Of a stretch of 6,208 nucleotides of DNA, positions 1 through 5,383 are shown in pieces; within the stretch, counting starts at the first letter, position 1, and each line of letters begins with the position of its first letter. A program made the position numbers and the translations under genes. This DNA comes from JBBITW01 sp037440525 (GTDB lineage Bacteria > Desulfobacterota > BSN033 > UBA1163): the NCBI GenBank assembly GCA_037440525.1, contig JBBITW010000201.1, positions 1 to 6,208 on the forward strand. The letters run 5' to 3'. The notes under the pieces were generated by a model. That model was not told where the DNA came from. It saw only the letters and a program-made list of their open reading frames with translations, and searched no databases.

Positions 1-2753
1 TCCTCTATCATTCGTAGCACCACTTCAGGTGTGAGGGGAAACTCTCGGGGCATTATCCCAATGGCATTCCGCACTGCATTCGCCACTGCCCCTATCATGG
101 CAACAGAAATCGAAAGGCCTCCTTCTTTGGCACCAAATGGTCCAAATGGATCCTTAGAGGTTACGATGATAGGGTGGATATGGGGAACATCTGTAGCAAG
201 GGGGAACCAGTAATCTATGAAGTTGGCATTAAGGTTTTGTCCCCTGTTGGTCCATAGGTGTTTCTCCATCAGTACCCCCTGAGGGCCTCCTTCAGCCGCA
301 GATCGCTGGATCTGCTGTTCGATCGCCATTGGATTGATGGGATAACCACAATCATGAGCGGCAACCATATTCAGTAGCTTAACTTTTCCAGTTTCACAAT
401 CCACCTCAACCTCGGCCACTGCCGTGCCAAATGAGAATGTAGAGGCGATTTGTCCTCGCGGATTTTTTACCCATTCACGTTTAGGATCAGCATCTGGCCA
501 ACGGTCCCCACGGCCTAAGATTGCACGGTTCTGAGAAAGCGCACTTCGTGCCACTTTACCGATATCTACCCACCGCTCAGGTGCCCCTCTTACGAAGATT
601 CGACCATCACGTGCAACCAAATCCTCCTTTCTGGCCTCAAGCATATGAGAAGCAACCTCTAAGAGTTGGTCCTTAGCATCTGAAGCAGCTGCTTTGACTG
701 CCCCTCCAGAGATGAGTGTAGATGCCTGTGAGTAAGCCCCCTGATCAGAAGGTGTTACACTTGTATCACCTGTGATGACTTTGATTTTTTCAAGAGGGAT
801 TCCAAGCTCTTCGGCAGCGATCTGAGCGATCATACTGTCGTTTCCTTGTCCATTGTCCATTACTCCGGAAATAACTACAGCATCGCCGTCCTCATTGAAA
901 CGAACAAAGGCTGCTGATCCTCCACGTATGCCCATAGGAAAACCGCTAATCATTGAACTACAACCCATTCCTATACCCCGATAAGGAGGTAATTTCCCTC
1001 TTTTCTCCTTCCAGCGTGACTTTTCTGCAGCCAGTCGCATCGTTTCAACTTCAGCACAAGAGGTGATAACCGTTTTCGTAGCAGTGATGTAGCCTTCGTG
1101 AACAGCATTTTTTATCCTGAATTCGAGTGGATCCATTCCCAGTGTCTCAGCAATTTCATCTAAGAGCAACTCCAATCCGGCATAGGTCGTTCGTGGGTGA
1201 TGAGGATACATACCCCTGGGGGGTTTGTTTGTATAAGCCCGAATGGCCTCGTATCGAAGATTTGGGATCTTATATGCCTCCTCGATCATGATATATGCGA
1301 CTGATGCCGCTATGGGGCCAGTGCTTGCGTAAGCCCCGCCATCCATGATGACCTTTATATCAACGGCTGTAATATTTCCCTCTCGATCTACCCCCACCTT
1401 GCAATCTGTTATAGAGCTATGAACCTGGCGGACACAGTTGAAGTTCTCTTCCCGGTTATAAACCAGTTTGACAGGCCTGCGGGCTTTTCGGGAAAGGAGA
1501 GCTGCCATGAAATCTGCAGGTGAAATCTCAGATCTACCACCAAAATGCCCGCCCACTGCAATCTTACGCACCCGGACGTCTGAAGTTGCAATACCCAATG
1601 CATTACTGAGAGGTCTTGCCTTCATGTGAGGTCCTGCATTGGGACACCATATGTCGAGCCCAGTGCTGTCAAAATTTGCCACAACAGCGTAATTCTCCAT
1701 CTGACAGTAGCTTTCTTCTGGTGAGGAGAAGCGGCCCTCCCTGACGATGAAAGACTCGGAAAGTGCTCGATCCACATTGCCTTCGTTGACAAAGATCCTG
1801 ACACTGATATTGCCTGGTTTATCATCATGAAGCTGTGGGGCCCCATCCTTCAAAGCCTCTTCTGGATCAAGCACATAGGGCAGAGGTTCCCATTCTACCT
1901 TGATGAGATCCAGGGCCTCTTTGGCAATCTCTTCATTTATTGCTGCCACCGCAGCTACCTCCTGGCCAAAGAAGCGGGCCCTATCTGATGGAAGCAACTG
2001 CATATCCCGGGTATATGCAAAGACACCCCATCGGTAGGCAGGGGCGTCATTTCCTGTTATAATTGCCCTTACTCCAGGAAGCTTCTCAGCTCGACTTGTA
2101 TCAATATTCAATATCTTTGCGTGGGCGTAAGGGCTACGAAGCACCTTTGCATGAAGCATTCCTGGCAAATAGAGATCTGCAGAATACTTGGTCTCCCCCC
2201 TCGCCTTTGGAGTGGAATCGATTCGAGGGATCCTTTTTCCTACTACAGAATAGTCTGGATATTCGTCTTCTTTTTCCAAAATTTCTGCCTTCTGGCCGGA
2301 CAGAGCCATCACCGATTCAACAATCTTTGTATAGCCACTGCAACGGCATAGATTACCAGAGATCGCTTGACGAATCTCCCACTCAGTGGGAGAGGGATTT
2401 TTTTCCAGTAGCGACTTGGCTGTTAGAATCATTCCTGGCGTGCAGAATCCACATTGAATAGCACCATGTTTTACGAAAGACTCCTGAAGAGGATGCAGTT
2501 TCTCACCCTCGGCCAATCCCTCAATGGTGATAATCTCTTCTCCCTGGACTTCAGCGGCAAGAAGTAGACAGGAGCGCACAGGTATGCCGTTTAGCAATAC
2601 AGTGCATGCACCACAGGTTCCGTCATCACACCCGCACTTGGTTCCGGTGAGTTGTAAATCCTCCCGGATAACTTCAAGGAGGGTTTTATTCGATGCAATT
2701 TCAAGATTTTCTTCTCTTCCATTAATATTTAGAGAAATCGAAATCCTTTCCAT
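1..2753 (-). CDS. Fused [2Fe-2S] + molybdopterin-binding subunit, xanthine dehydrogenase/4-hydroxybenzoyl-CoA reductase family (3' end outside window)
   Basis: One uninterrupted minus-strand frame from ATG 2753-2751 to the left edge, 917 full codons; landmarks at both ends fall in the same frame. Residues 1-150 are a CoxS/HcrC-like iron-sulfur domain: plant-ferredoxin cluster C42, C47, C50, C62, then the second cluster in the helical domain, C101, C104, C136, C138. A short charged linker (about 154-168) leads into the Mo domain: SPYAHAKI, FFGQEVAAV, GGHFGGR (401-407), DNGQG with Q636, AHDCG, and GPFGAK ending at K876. The same domain order occurs in Desulfovibrio gigas aldehyde oxidoreductase (about 907 aa), so only a few residues should be missing. 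AAAGGAG (2764-2758) lies 4 nt before the start. The flavin subunit gene ends 55 nt upstream, so the two are probably co-transcribed and form one complex. Odd: Leu880 occupies the usual catalytic Glu position, and the xRGxG loop is altered at 510-523. Substrate unknown; an aryl-CoA or other aromatic compound is plausible by context. Confidence 0.93.
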   Translation of the reverse strand, partial: MERISISLNINGREENLEIASNKTLLEVIREDLQLTGTKCGCDDGTCGACTVLLNGIPVRSCLLLAAEVQGEEIITIEGLAEGEKLHPLQESFVKHGAIQCGFCTPGMILTAKSLLEKNPSPTEWEIRQAISGNLCRCSGYTKIVESVMALSGQKAEILEKEDEYPDYSVVGKRIPRIDSTPKARGETKYSADLYLPGMLHAKVLRSPYAHAKILNIDTSRAEKLPGVRAIITGNDAPAYRWGVFAYTRDMQLLPSDRARFFGQEVAAVAAINEEIAKEALDLIKVEWEPLPYVLDPEEALKDGAPQLHDDKPGNISVRIFVNEGNVDRALSESFIVREGRFSSPEESYCQMENYAVVANFDSTGLDIWCPNAGPHMKARPLSNALGIATSDVRVRKIAVGGHFGGRSEISPADFMAALLSRKARRPVKLVYNREENFNCVRQVHSSITDCKVGVDREGNITAVDIKVIMDGGAYASTGPIAASVAYIMIEEAYKIPNLRYEAIRAYTNKPPRGMYPHHPRTTYAGLELLLDEIAETLGMDPLEFRIKNAVHEGYITATKTVITSCAEVETMRLAAEKSRWKEKRGKLPPYRGIGMGCSSMISGFPMGIRGGSAAFVRFNEDGDAVVISGVMDNGQGNDSMIAQIAAEELGIPLEKIKVITGDTSVTPSDQGAYSQASTLISGGAVKAAASDAKDQLLEVASHMLEARKEDLVARDGRIFVRGAPERWVDIGKVARSALSQNRAILGRGDRWPDADPKREWVKNPRGQIASTFSFGTAVAEVEVDCETGKVKLLNMVAAHDCGYPINPMAIEQQIQRSAAEGGPQGVLMEKHLWTNRGQNLNANFIDYWFPLATDVPHIHPIIVTSKDPFGPFGAKEGGLSISVAMIGAVANAVRNAIGIMPREFPLTPEVVLRMIE

Positions 2754-2757
2754 GGGT

Positions 2758-2764
2758 CTCCTTT
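2758..2764 (-). promoter_or_regulatory. Ribosome binding site of the fused Mo subunit
   Basis: The minus strand reads AAAGGAG, then ACCC, then ATG. This is a strong Shine-Dalgarno at short but workable spacing. It fixes the start at 2753, which also gives the normal N-terminus of an iron-sulfur subunit (MERISISLNING). Confidence 0.75.
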
Positions 2765-2808
2765 ATTTTTGAAATTATGCTGATAAAAGATTCTAAGATT
2801 TGTCTGCC

Positions 2809-3807
2809 TTAACCCTGAGGCTTTATTGCCATGGCTCTACGTAGGGCCCTCTTTATAAGTACTCCAATCATCTTCTTTCTATAATTCGCATCCATAGATA
2901 AGTTTGCTACTGGCCTGGCCTTCTCAACCCCCTCTTTTGATACAGATTGAATCAGGTCTTCAGTAAGTTTTTGTCCCTCAAGAATTCTTCCTGCCTCGGA
3001 TAGTATGATTGGAGAAGAGCCAACAGCTCCCAGGACCAATCTGGCATTTTCAATTGTTTCGTTTCCATCTTTTTTCAACATTACGGCTACTCCGGCCATT
3101 GGAAATTCCATTCCCTCGCGGACTCTGAGTTTTTCGTATGAAGCAGTAATCCGATTCTCGAAGGGAGGTATTTTCACCTCAACGAGAATTTCATCTCCCT
3201 TCATAAGGTTGGGGTTCTCTCCTCTTGCGGTGAAGAAATCGGCAAGTGGGATCATCCTTTCGCTGTTTTTCGAGACAATCTTCACCTCAGCTCCCAGGGC
3301 TATCAGAAGTGGAGCAAGGTCTCCCTGATAAACAGCCTGGCAGCGTCTGCTATTCTCGACTGCATGGCAGACATTTCCTCCCCTTTTGAAGCAAGCCTCC
3401 TGACCACTTCTCCATAACTCCGATTGATTATAGTAGATGCATCGGGTATTGAGACAGAGGTTTCCCCCGATGGTCGCCTTCTGGCGAATTGGCAAAACAG
3501 CTATAAGCTGGGTAGCCTGAGATAACCAGGGATGTTCTTTTACTATAAGGGGTGATTTTGATAGAGTCTCCAATGTGACCATCGAGCCTATTGTAATTTC
3601 ACCATTATCTTTTTTATTAATATAATCCAGTGTGGTTAATCCTTTGAGCCCGATTACAACATCAGGTTTACAGAGCCCGTAGCGGAGTGAAACAATCAGT
3701 GAAGTGCCTCCAGCCAGAATTACTGCCTTCCCACTATAATCGACAAGGATAGAGCAGGCCTCTTTCAGTGAATTGGCTTGAATAAACTTGAATTTTGGTA
3801 GTTGCAT
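2809..3807 (-). CDS. FAD-binding subunit with [4Fe-4S] insert, 4-hydroxybenzoyl-CoA reductase beta (HcrB)-like
   Basis: 332-residue CoxM/HcrB-family flavoprotein that should pass electrons between an external donor or acceptor and the iron-sulfur domain of the downstream fused subunit. FAD motifs are AGGTSLI (32-38) and TIGGNLC (112-118). Between the second motif and the GDLAPLLIALGAEV segment lies an insert with cysteines C123, C139, C147 and C156 (C-x15-C-x7-C-x8-C). Ordinary xanthine or CO dehydrogenase flavin subunits lack it. From memory the spacing equals that of the [4Fe-4S] loop in Thauera aromatica HcrB, where the extra cluster supports low-potential electron transfer for reductive dehydroxylation. 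The C-terminal half is the CO-dehydrogenase flavoprotein C-terminal domain (VREGMEFPMAGVAV, VLGAVGSSPI). The start at 3807 is preceded by AGAAAGG at a long spacing (about 12 nt) with AAGAG closer in, so the ribosome site is weak. It is first in a two-gene unit with the Mo subunit. Substrate specificity cannot be read from this subunit. Confidence 0.93.
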   Translation of the reverse strand: MQLPKFKFIQANSLKEACSILVDYSGKAVILAGGTSLIVSLRYGLCKPDVVIGLKGLTTLDYINKKDNGEITIGSMVTLETLSKSPLIVKEHPWLSQATQLIAVLPIRQKATIGGNLCLNTRCIYYNQSELWRSGQEACFKRGGNVCHAVENSRRCQAVYQGDLAPLLIALGAEVKIVSKNSERMIPLADFFTARGENPNLMKGDEILVEVKIPPFENRITASYEKLRVREGMEFPMAGVAVMLKKDGNETIENARLVLGAVGSSPIILSEAGRILEGQKLTEDLIQSVSKEGVEKARPVANLSMDANYRKKMIGVLIKRALRRAMAIKPQG

Positions 3808-3976
3808 CTCTTTTCTACCTTTCTGAATACTTCACAATTTTTAAAAAATTTTTAAATAGATATTTTTTATTAACATTAAAAATTATAAAAAATCAAAAAA
3901 AAGTCAAGAAATTTTTAGATGTCCAAAGATATATTTTCTAAATGGAGCGGTTCAGCCTATTGCTGAATTATTAAAT
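3808..3976 (-). promoter_or_regulatory. Very AT-rich intergenic region, probable promoter region of the molybdoenzyme operon
   Basis: This gap between perR and the flavin subunit holds no gene. On the minus strand TTGACT (3907-3902) is followed by TATAAT (3887-3882), but with only 14 nt between them, shorter than the usual 16-18, so the pairing is uncertain. Other structure: alternating T and A tracts forming a near-palindrome around 3836-3856, and an inverted repeat TTTAGA (3914-3919) / TCTAAA (3937-3942). Either could be a regulator site. No clear perR terminator is visible: the short TTCAGC/GCTGAA hairpin at 3951-3967 lacks a T-run, so read-through from perR is possible. Confidence 0.4.
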
Positions 3977-4390
3977 TTAGGTTTCTTTTTTACACTCTGG
4001 ACACTTTCCAAAGAATTCAATATGACTTTTTGAAATTTGAAATCCTTCCTTCTTAAGTTTCGATAGGGGGAGGGAGAATTCATAGTGGATATCCAGGATC
4101 TTATTGCATTGTTCACATATGAAGTGATGATGAAGCTCGGGATTGGGATCAAAGCGCTTCTTTTTGGGATCGATATTGAGTTCTATGAGATAGCCCCTTT
4201 TCTTAAGGCTCTCTAAGGTATTATAGACAGTAGCAAAAGACATGGTTGGAAACTTTTTCCTGACATATTTATATATCGCCTCAGCCGAGGGATGTTCTTT
4301 ATTCCCATCCATATATTGAATAATGGCAATACGTTGAGGGGTCAATTTTAATCCCAAGGCCTTATATTTTTTCATACTATTTTCTATCAT
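3977..4390 (-). CDS. perR: Fur-family peroxide-responsive repressor, PerR type
   Basis: 137-residue metal-dependent DNA-binding repressor. The N-terminal winged helix contains LTPQRIAIIQYM (16-27), HPSAEAIY and the recognition helix FATVYNTLESL (52-62). The C-terminal dimerisation domain carries the structural zinc pairs C92/C95 and C130/C133. The regulatory metal site matches Bacillus subtilis PerR with a constant offset of four: H33, D81, H87, H89, D100 against H37, D85, H91, H93, D104. The aspartate at D81 is the residue that favours a peroxide-sensing PerR over iron-sensing Fur. Family knowledge: Fe-loaded PerR represses until H2O2 oxidises its histidines. No good Shine-Dalgarno precedes ATG 4390, and an in-frame ATG at codon 6 (4375) is an alternative start. 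A promoter and palindrome lie just upstream, which suggests autoregulation. It sits upstream of the oxygen-sensitive-looking Mo/Fe-S operon on the same strand; whether it controls that operon is inference. Confidence 0.9.
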   Translation of the reverse strand: MIENSMKKYKALGLKLTPQRIAIIQYMDGNKEHPSAEAIYKYVRKKFPTMSFATVYNTLESLKKRGYLIELNIDPKKKRFDPNPELHHHFICEQCNKILDIHYEFSLPLSKLKKEGFQISKSHIEFFGKCPECKKET

Positions 4391-4410
4391 GTTAGTATTT
4401 TTATCATTTT

Positions 4411-4427
4411 AGAATAATTATTGTCAA
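4411..4427 (-). promoter_or_regulatory. Candidate perR promoter -35 with overlapping PerR/Fur-like palindrome
   Basis: The minus strand reads TTGACA (4427-4422), a consensus -35. It overlaps a 14-bp inverted repeat ACAATAATTATTCT (4424-4411), perfect over its central 10 bp. The AT-rich composition resembles Per/Fur boxes, although it is not an exact 7-1-7 Per box. A poor -10 (TAAAAA, spacer 18) follows about 15 nt before the start codon. The overlap with the promoter would allow autorepression. Confidence 0.45.
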
Positions 4428-4448
4428 GTCTCCAAAGAGAGAGCTTTG

Positions 4449-4484
4449 AAAAAAATCCTTGCCTCCCCTTATTTTAAGGGGAGG
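4449..4484 (-). terminator. Probable rho-independent terminator downstream of vapBC
   Basis: A perfect 10-bp stem (4462-4471 with 4475-4484; CCTCCCCTTA/TAAGGGGAGG) has a 3-nt loop. On the minus strand it is followed, after CAAGGA, by seven T residues (4455-4449). It lies 27 nt past the vapC stop and before perR, so it would separate the two units. The six-base gap between stem and T-run is longer than ideal. The sequence also looks like a dispersed palindromic repeat, which may have been adopted as a terminator. Confidence 0.6.
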
Positions 4485-4511
4485 TATGGAGGGGTTAATT
4501 ACTTAAATATA

Positions 4512-4868
4512 TCAATATGCTAACCCTAATTCCAGAGAAACTTGTTTCAATTTCCTGTCAAGTGTCCAAAGTGGAACCCTGCTCAATATAGCTGAAGCAA
4601 GCAGATGCATATCAATATAACCCAACCCTCTTCCCATCAGGCTATGGTTTTCTATAAATCGCATCACCTCTTCATGTTCTGCAGTAACTCCTACAGGGAG
4701 AACCTTAAGAAGAGAAAGTATTTCAGATCTATTCCTGATATTCCCACAAGCCAGCTCTCCTATGATGAATGGATGACAGACAACATTGCCTTCATTTAGT
4801 AATGTTTCAAGACCAATATCTCCGCGTCGCAGATGTGCTACCCATACTGAAGTGTCAACAAGAACCAT
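4512..4868 (-). CDS. vapC: VapC-type PIN-domain ribonuclease toxin
   Basis: 118-residue PIN domain, full length for VapC. The acidic metal-binding residues are all present: D5 in VLVDTSVW, E38 in IIGELACG, D86 in GYIDMHLLAS and D104 in WTLDRKL. Family knowledge: VapC toxins are Mg2+-dependent endoribonucleases that cut tRNA or rRNA when released from the antitoxin. ATG 4868 follows the vapB stop codon after a single base, and a GGGAGA ribosome site lies inside the 3' end of vapB, so translation should be coupled. The intact catalytic set suggests an active toxin. The RNA target cannot be read from the sequence. Confidence 0.93.
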   Translation of the reverse strand: MVLVDTSVWVAHLRRGDIGLETLLNEGNVVCHPFIIGELACGNIRNRSEILSLLKVLPVGVTAEHEEVMRFIENHSLMGRGLGYIDMHLLASAILSRVPLWTLDRKLKQVSLELGLAY

Positions 4869-4869
4869 C

Positions 4870-5067
4870 TTATCTCTCCCTCTCTCTTCTGCGTCGTATT
4901 CTCCTCAACTTCTTTTCTGTTCCTCCCAGTTGGGCAAGTCTTTTAGCGCTTTCCCTCGCTATGAGTGCCTCGAGCCCAAGCCTGACAAGCGAGGTCTTCT
5001 CTTCAATACCAGTTAATCTTGTCGCCTTATCTAACAATTCTTCATCTATGTTCAGTGTTGTCCTCAT
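4870..5067 (-). CDS. vapB: VapB-type antitoxin
   Basis: 65-residue antitoxin. The N-terminus MRTTLNIDEELLDKA is the beta strand plus first helix of a ribbon-helix-helix DNA-binding fold. The middle (LTGIEEKTSLVRLGLEALI, ARESAKRLAQLGG) matches the VapB family whose members start R-T-T-L-N-I-D. The C-terminal tail is strikingly basic (KKLRRIRRRRERER). It probably contacts the acidic PIN active site of VapC or adds to operator affinity, though the usual VapB tail is less Arg-rich. A GAGGGAG ribosome site stands 3 nt before ATG 5067. First gene of a two-gene operon with vapC. It should bind its own promoter, where three direct repeats are visible. Confidence 0.92.
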   Translation of the reverse strand: MRTTLNIDEELLDKATRLTGIEEKTSLVRLGLEALIARESAKRLAQLGGTEKKLRRIRRRRERER

Positions 5068-5084
5068 AAACTCCCTCTGTTTGA

Positions 5085-5133
5085 TATGTATTATTTTATG
5101 TATTAGTATGTATTAATTATATGACGCTGTCAA
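5085..5133 (-). promoter_or_regulatory. vapBC promoter with three direct-repeat operator half-sites
   Basis: TTGACA (minus strand 5133-5128) is a consensus -35; CATACT (5110-5105, spacer 17) is the likely -10. TATGTATTA on the plus strand (TAATACATA on minus) occurs exactly three times, at 5085-5093, 5097-5105 and 5107-5115. Start-to-start spacings are 12 and 10 bp, close to one helical turn. The repeats overlap the -10 and the start region, as expected for a VapB or VapBC autorepression operator. Confidence 0.6.
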
Positions 5134-5159
5134 GAGATAAGGGTTCGGCAAGCCACAAG

Positions 5160-5214
5160 GCCCTACGAGAAATTAAATGAATCACAAACGTAGGGCAAGG
5201 GCTTGTCCCTTGCC
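5160..5214. repeat. Overlapping hairpin pair, probable dispersed palindromic repeat
   Basis: The stem GCCCTACG (5160-5167) pairs with CGTAGGGC (5189-5196) across a 21-nt loop. Overlapping it, GGCAAGGG (5194-5201) pairs with CCCTTGCC (5207-5214) across a 5-nt loop. The two stems compete for bases 5194-5196. There is no coding potential and no T-run, so it is unlikely to be an intrinsic terminator. It resembles the intergenic CGTAGGG/CAAGGGCTTG repeat debris common in environmental anaerobe genomes (recollection, not a search). Confidence 0.5.
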
Positions 5215-5234
5215 TCATTTGGTTTCATTTCTTA

Positions 5235-5284
5235 TGTCGAATTACGACACAGTCTCTTGGGGAAAGGATTAAGGTGAGGGCGAG
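5235..5284. repeat. Short hairpin and repeat-like tail in the vapBC-ubiD gap
   Basis: TGTCG (5235-5239) pairs with CGACA (5245-5249) over an AATTA loop. It is followed at 5259-5280 by a purine-rich stretch (GGGGAAAGG, ATTAAGGTGAGGG) resembling a widespread intergenic repeat fragment. Nothing in it is coding. The resemblance is from memory and should be treated as tentative. Confidence 0.3.
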
Positions 5285-5321
5285 TTTAAGGACATTTTCA
5301 GAGACCTCAGCATAAATTTGA

Positions 5322-5349
5322 TTGACAAAAATTAATTTAAAAATATAAT
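5322..5349 (+). promoter_or_regulatory. Consensus sigma70 promoter of the UbiD-family gene
   Basis: TTGACA (5322-5327) and TATAAT (5344-5349), both perfect consensus, are separated by 16 nt. Transcription should start near 5356, giving a leader of about 28 nt. An inverted repeat AATTG (5347-5351) / CAATT (5360-5364) overlaps the -10 and start site and could be an operator, since such a strong core promoter usually needs a repressor. Confidence 0.75.
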
Positions 5350-5370
5350 TGCATATATTCAATTCCAATT

Positions 5371-5378
5371 AAAGGAGG
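5371..5378 (+). promoter_or_regulatory. Ribosome binding site of the UbiD-family gene
   Basis: AAAGGAGG stands 5 nt before ATG 5384. It is a near-perfect Shine-Dalgarno that fixes the start and, with the consensus promoter, predicts high expression when the gene is on. Confidence 0.8.
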
Positions 5379-5383
5379 AGACT

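Noticed and set aside
31..213. Plus-strand 60-codon frame at the left edge
   Set aside because: Antisense to the conserved C-terminal Mo-domain motifs; no ribosome site or recognisable content.
1204..1226. Possible frameshift explaining the odd RGMYPHH loop, near a six-G run
   Set aside because: Residue numbering before (G401-R407) and after (Q636, Leu880) is in the same frame as the start. The alternative frames through this stretch give no better match to the family loop, so a real divergence is more likely.
2063..2461. Plus-strand 132-codon open frame
   Set aside because: Lies antisense to the iron-sulfur/Mo junction, where the minus frame carries clear family motifs (both 2Fe-2S clusters, SPYAHAKI). 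The plus-strand translation shows no recognisable motif, so it is a shadow frame.
3005..3328. Plus-strand 107-codon open frame
   Set aside because: Antisense to the well-supported flavin subunit; composition is that of a complementary shadow and no domain is visible.
3836..3856. A/T-tract near-palindrome as a replication origin or att site
   Set aside because: No DnaA boxes, no iterons and no integrase or replication gene nearby; low complexity is enough to explain it.
3951..3967. TTCAGC/GCTGAA hairpin after perR as a terminator
   Set aside because: Only 6 bp, AT-rich surroundings, and no T-run following it on the minus strand.
4769..5116. Plus-strand 115-codon frame across vapBC
   Set aside because: Antisense to both vapB and vapC and across their promoter; hydrophobic look comes from the complement of the basic antitoxin. 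No ribosome site.
5160..5249. CRISPR array or tRNA-like structure
   Set aside because: No regularly spaced identical repeats and no cloverleaf or TTC-arm sequence; only isolated inverted repeats.
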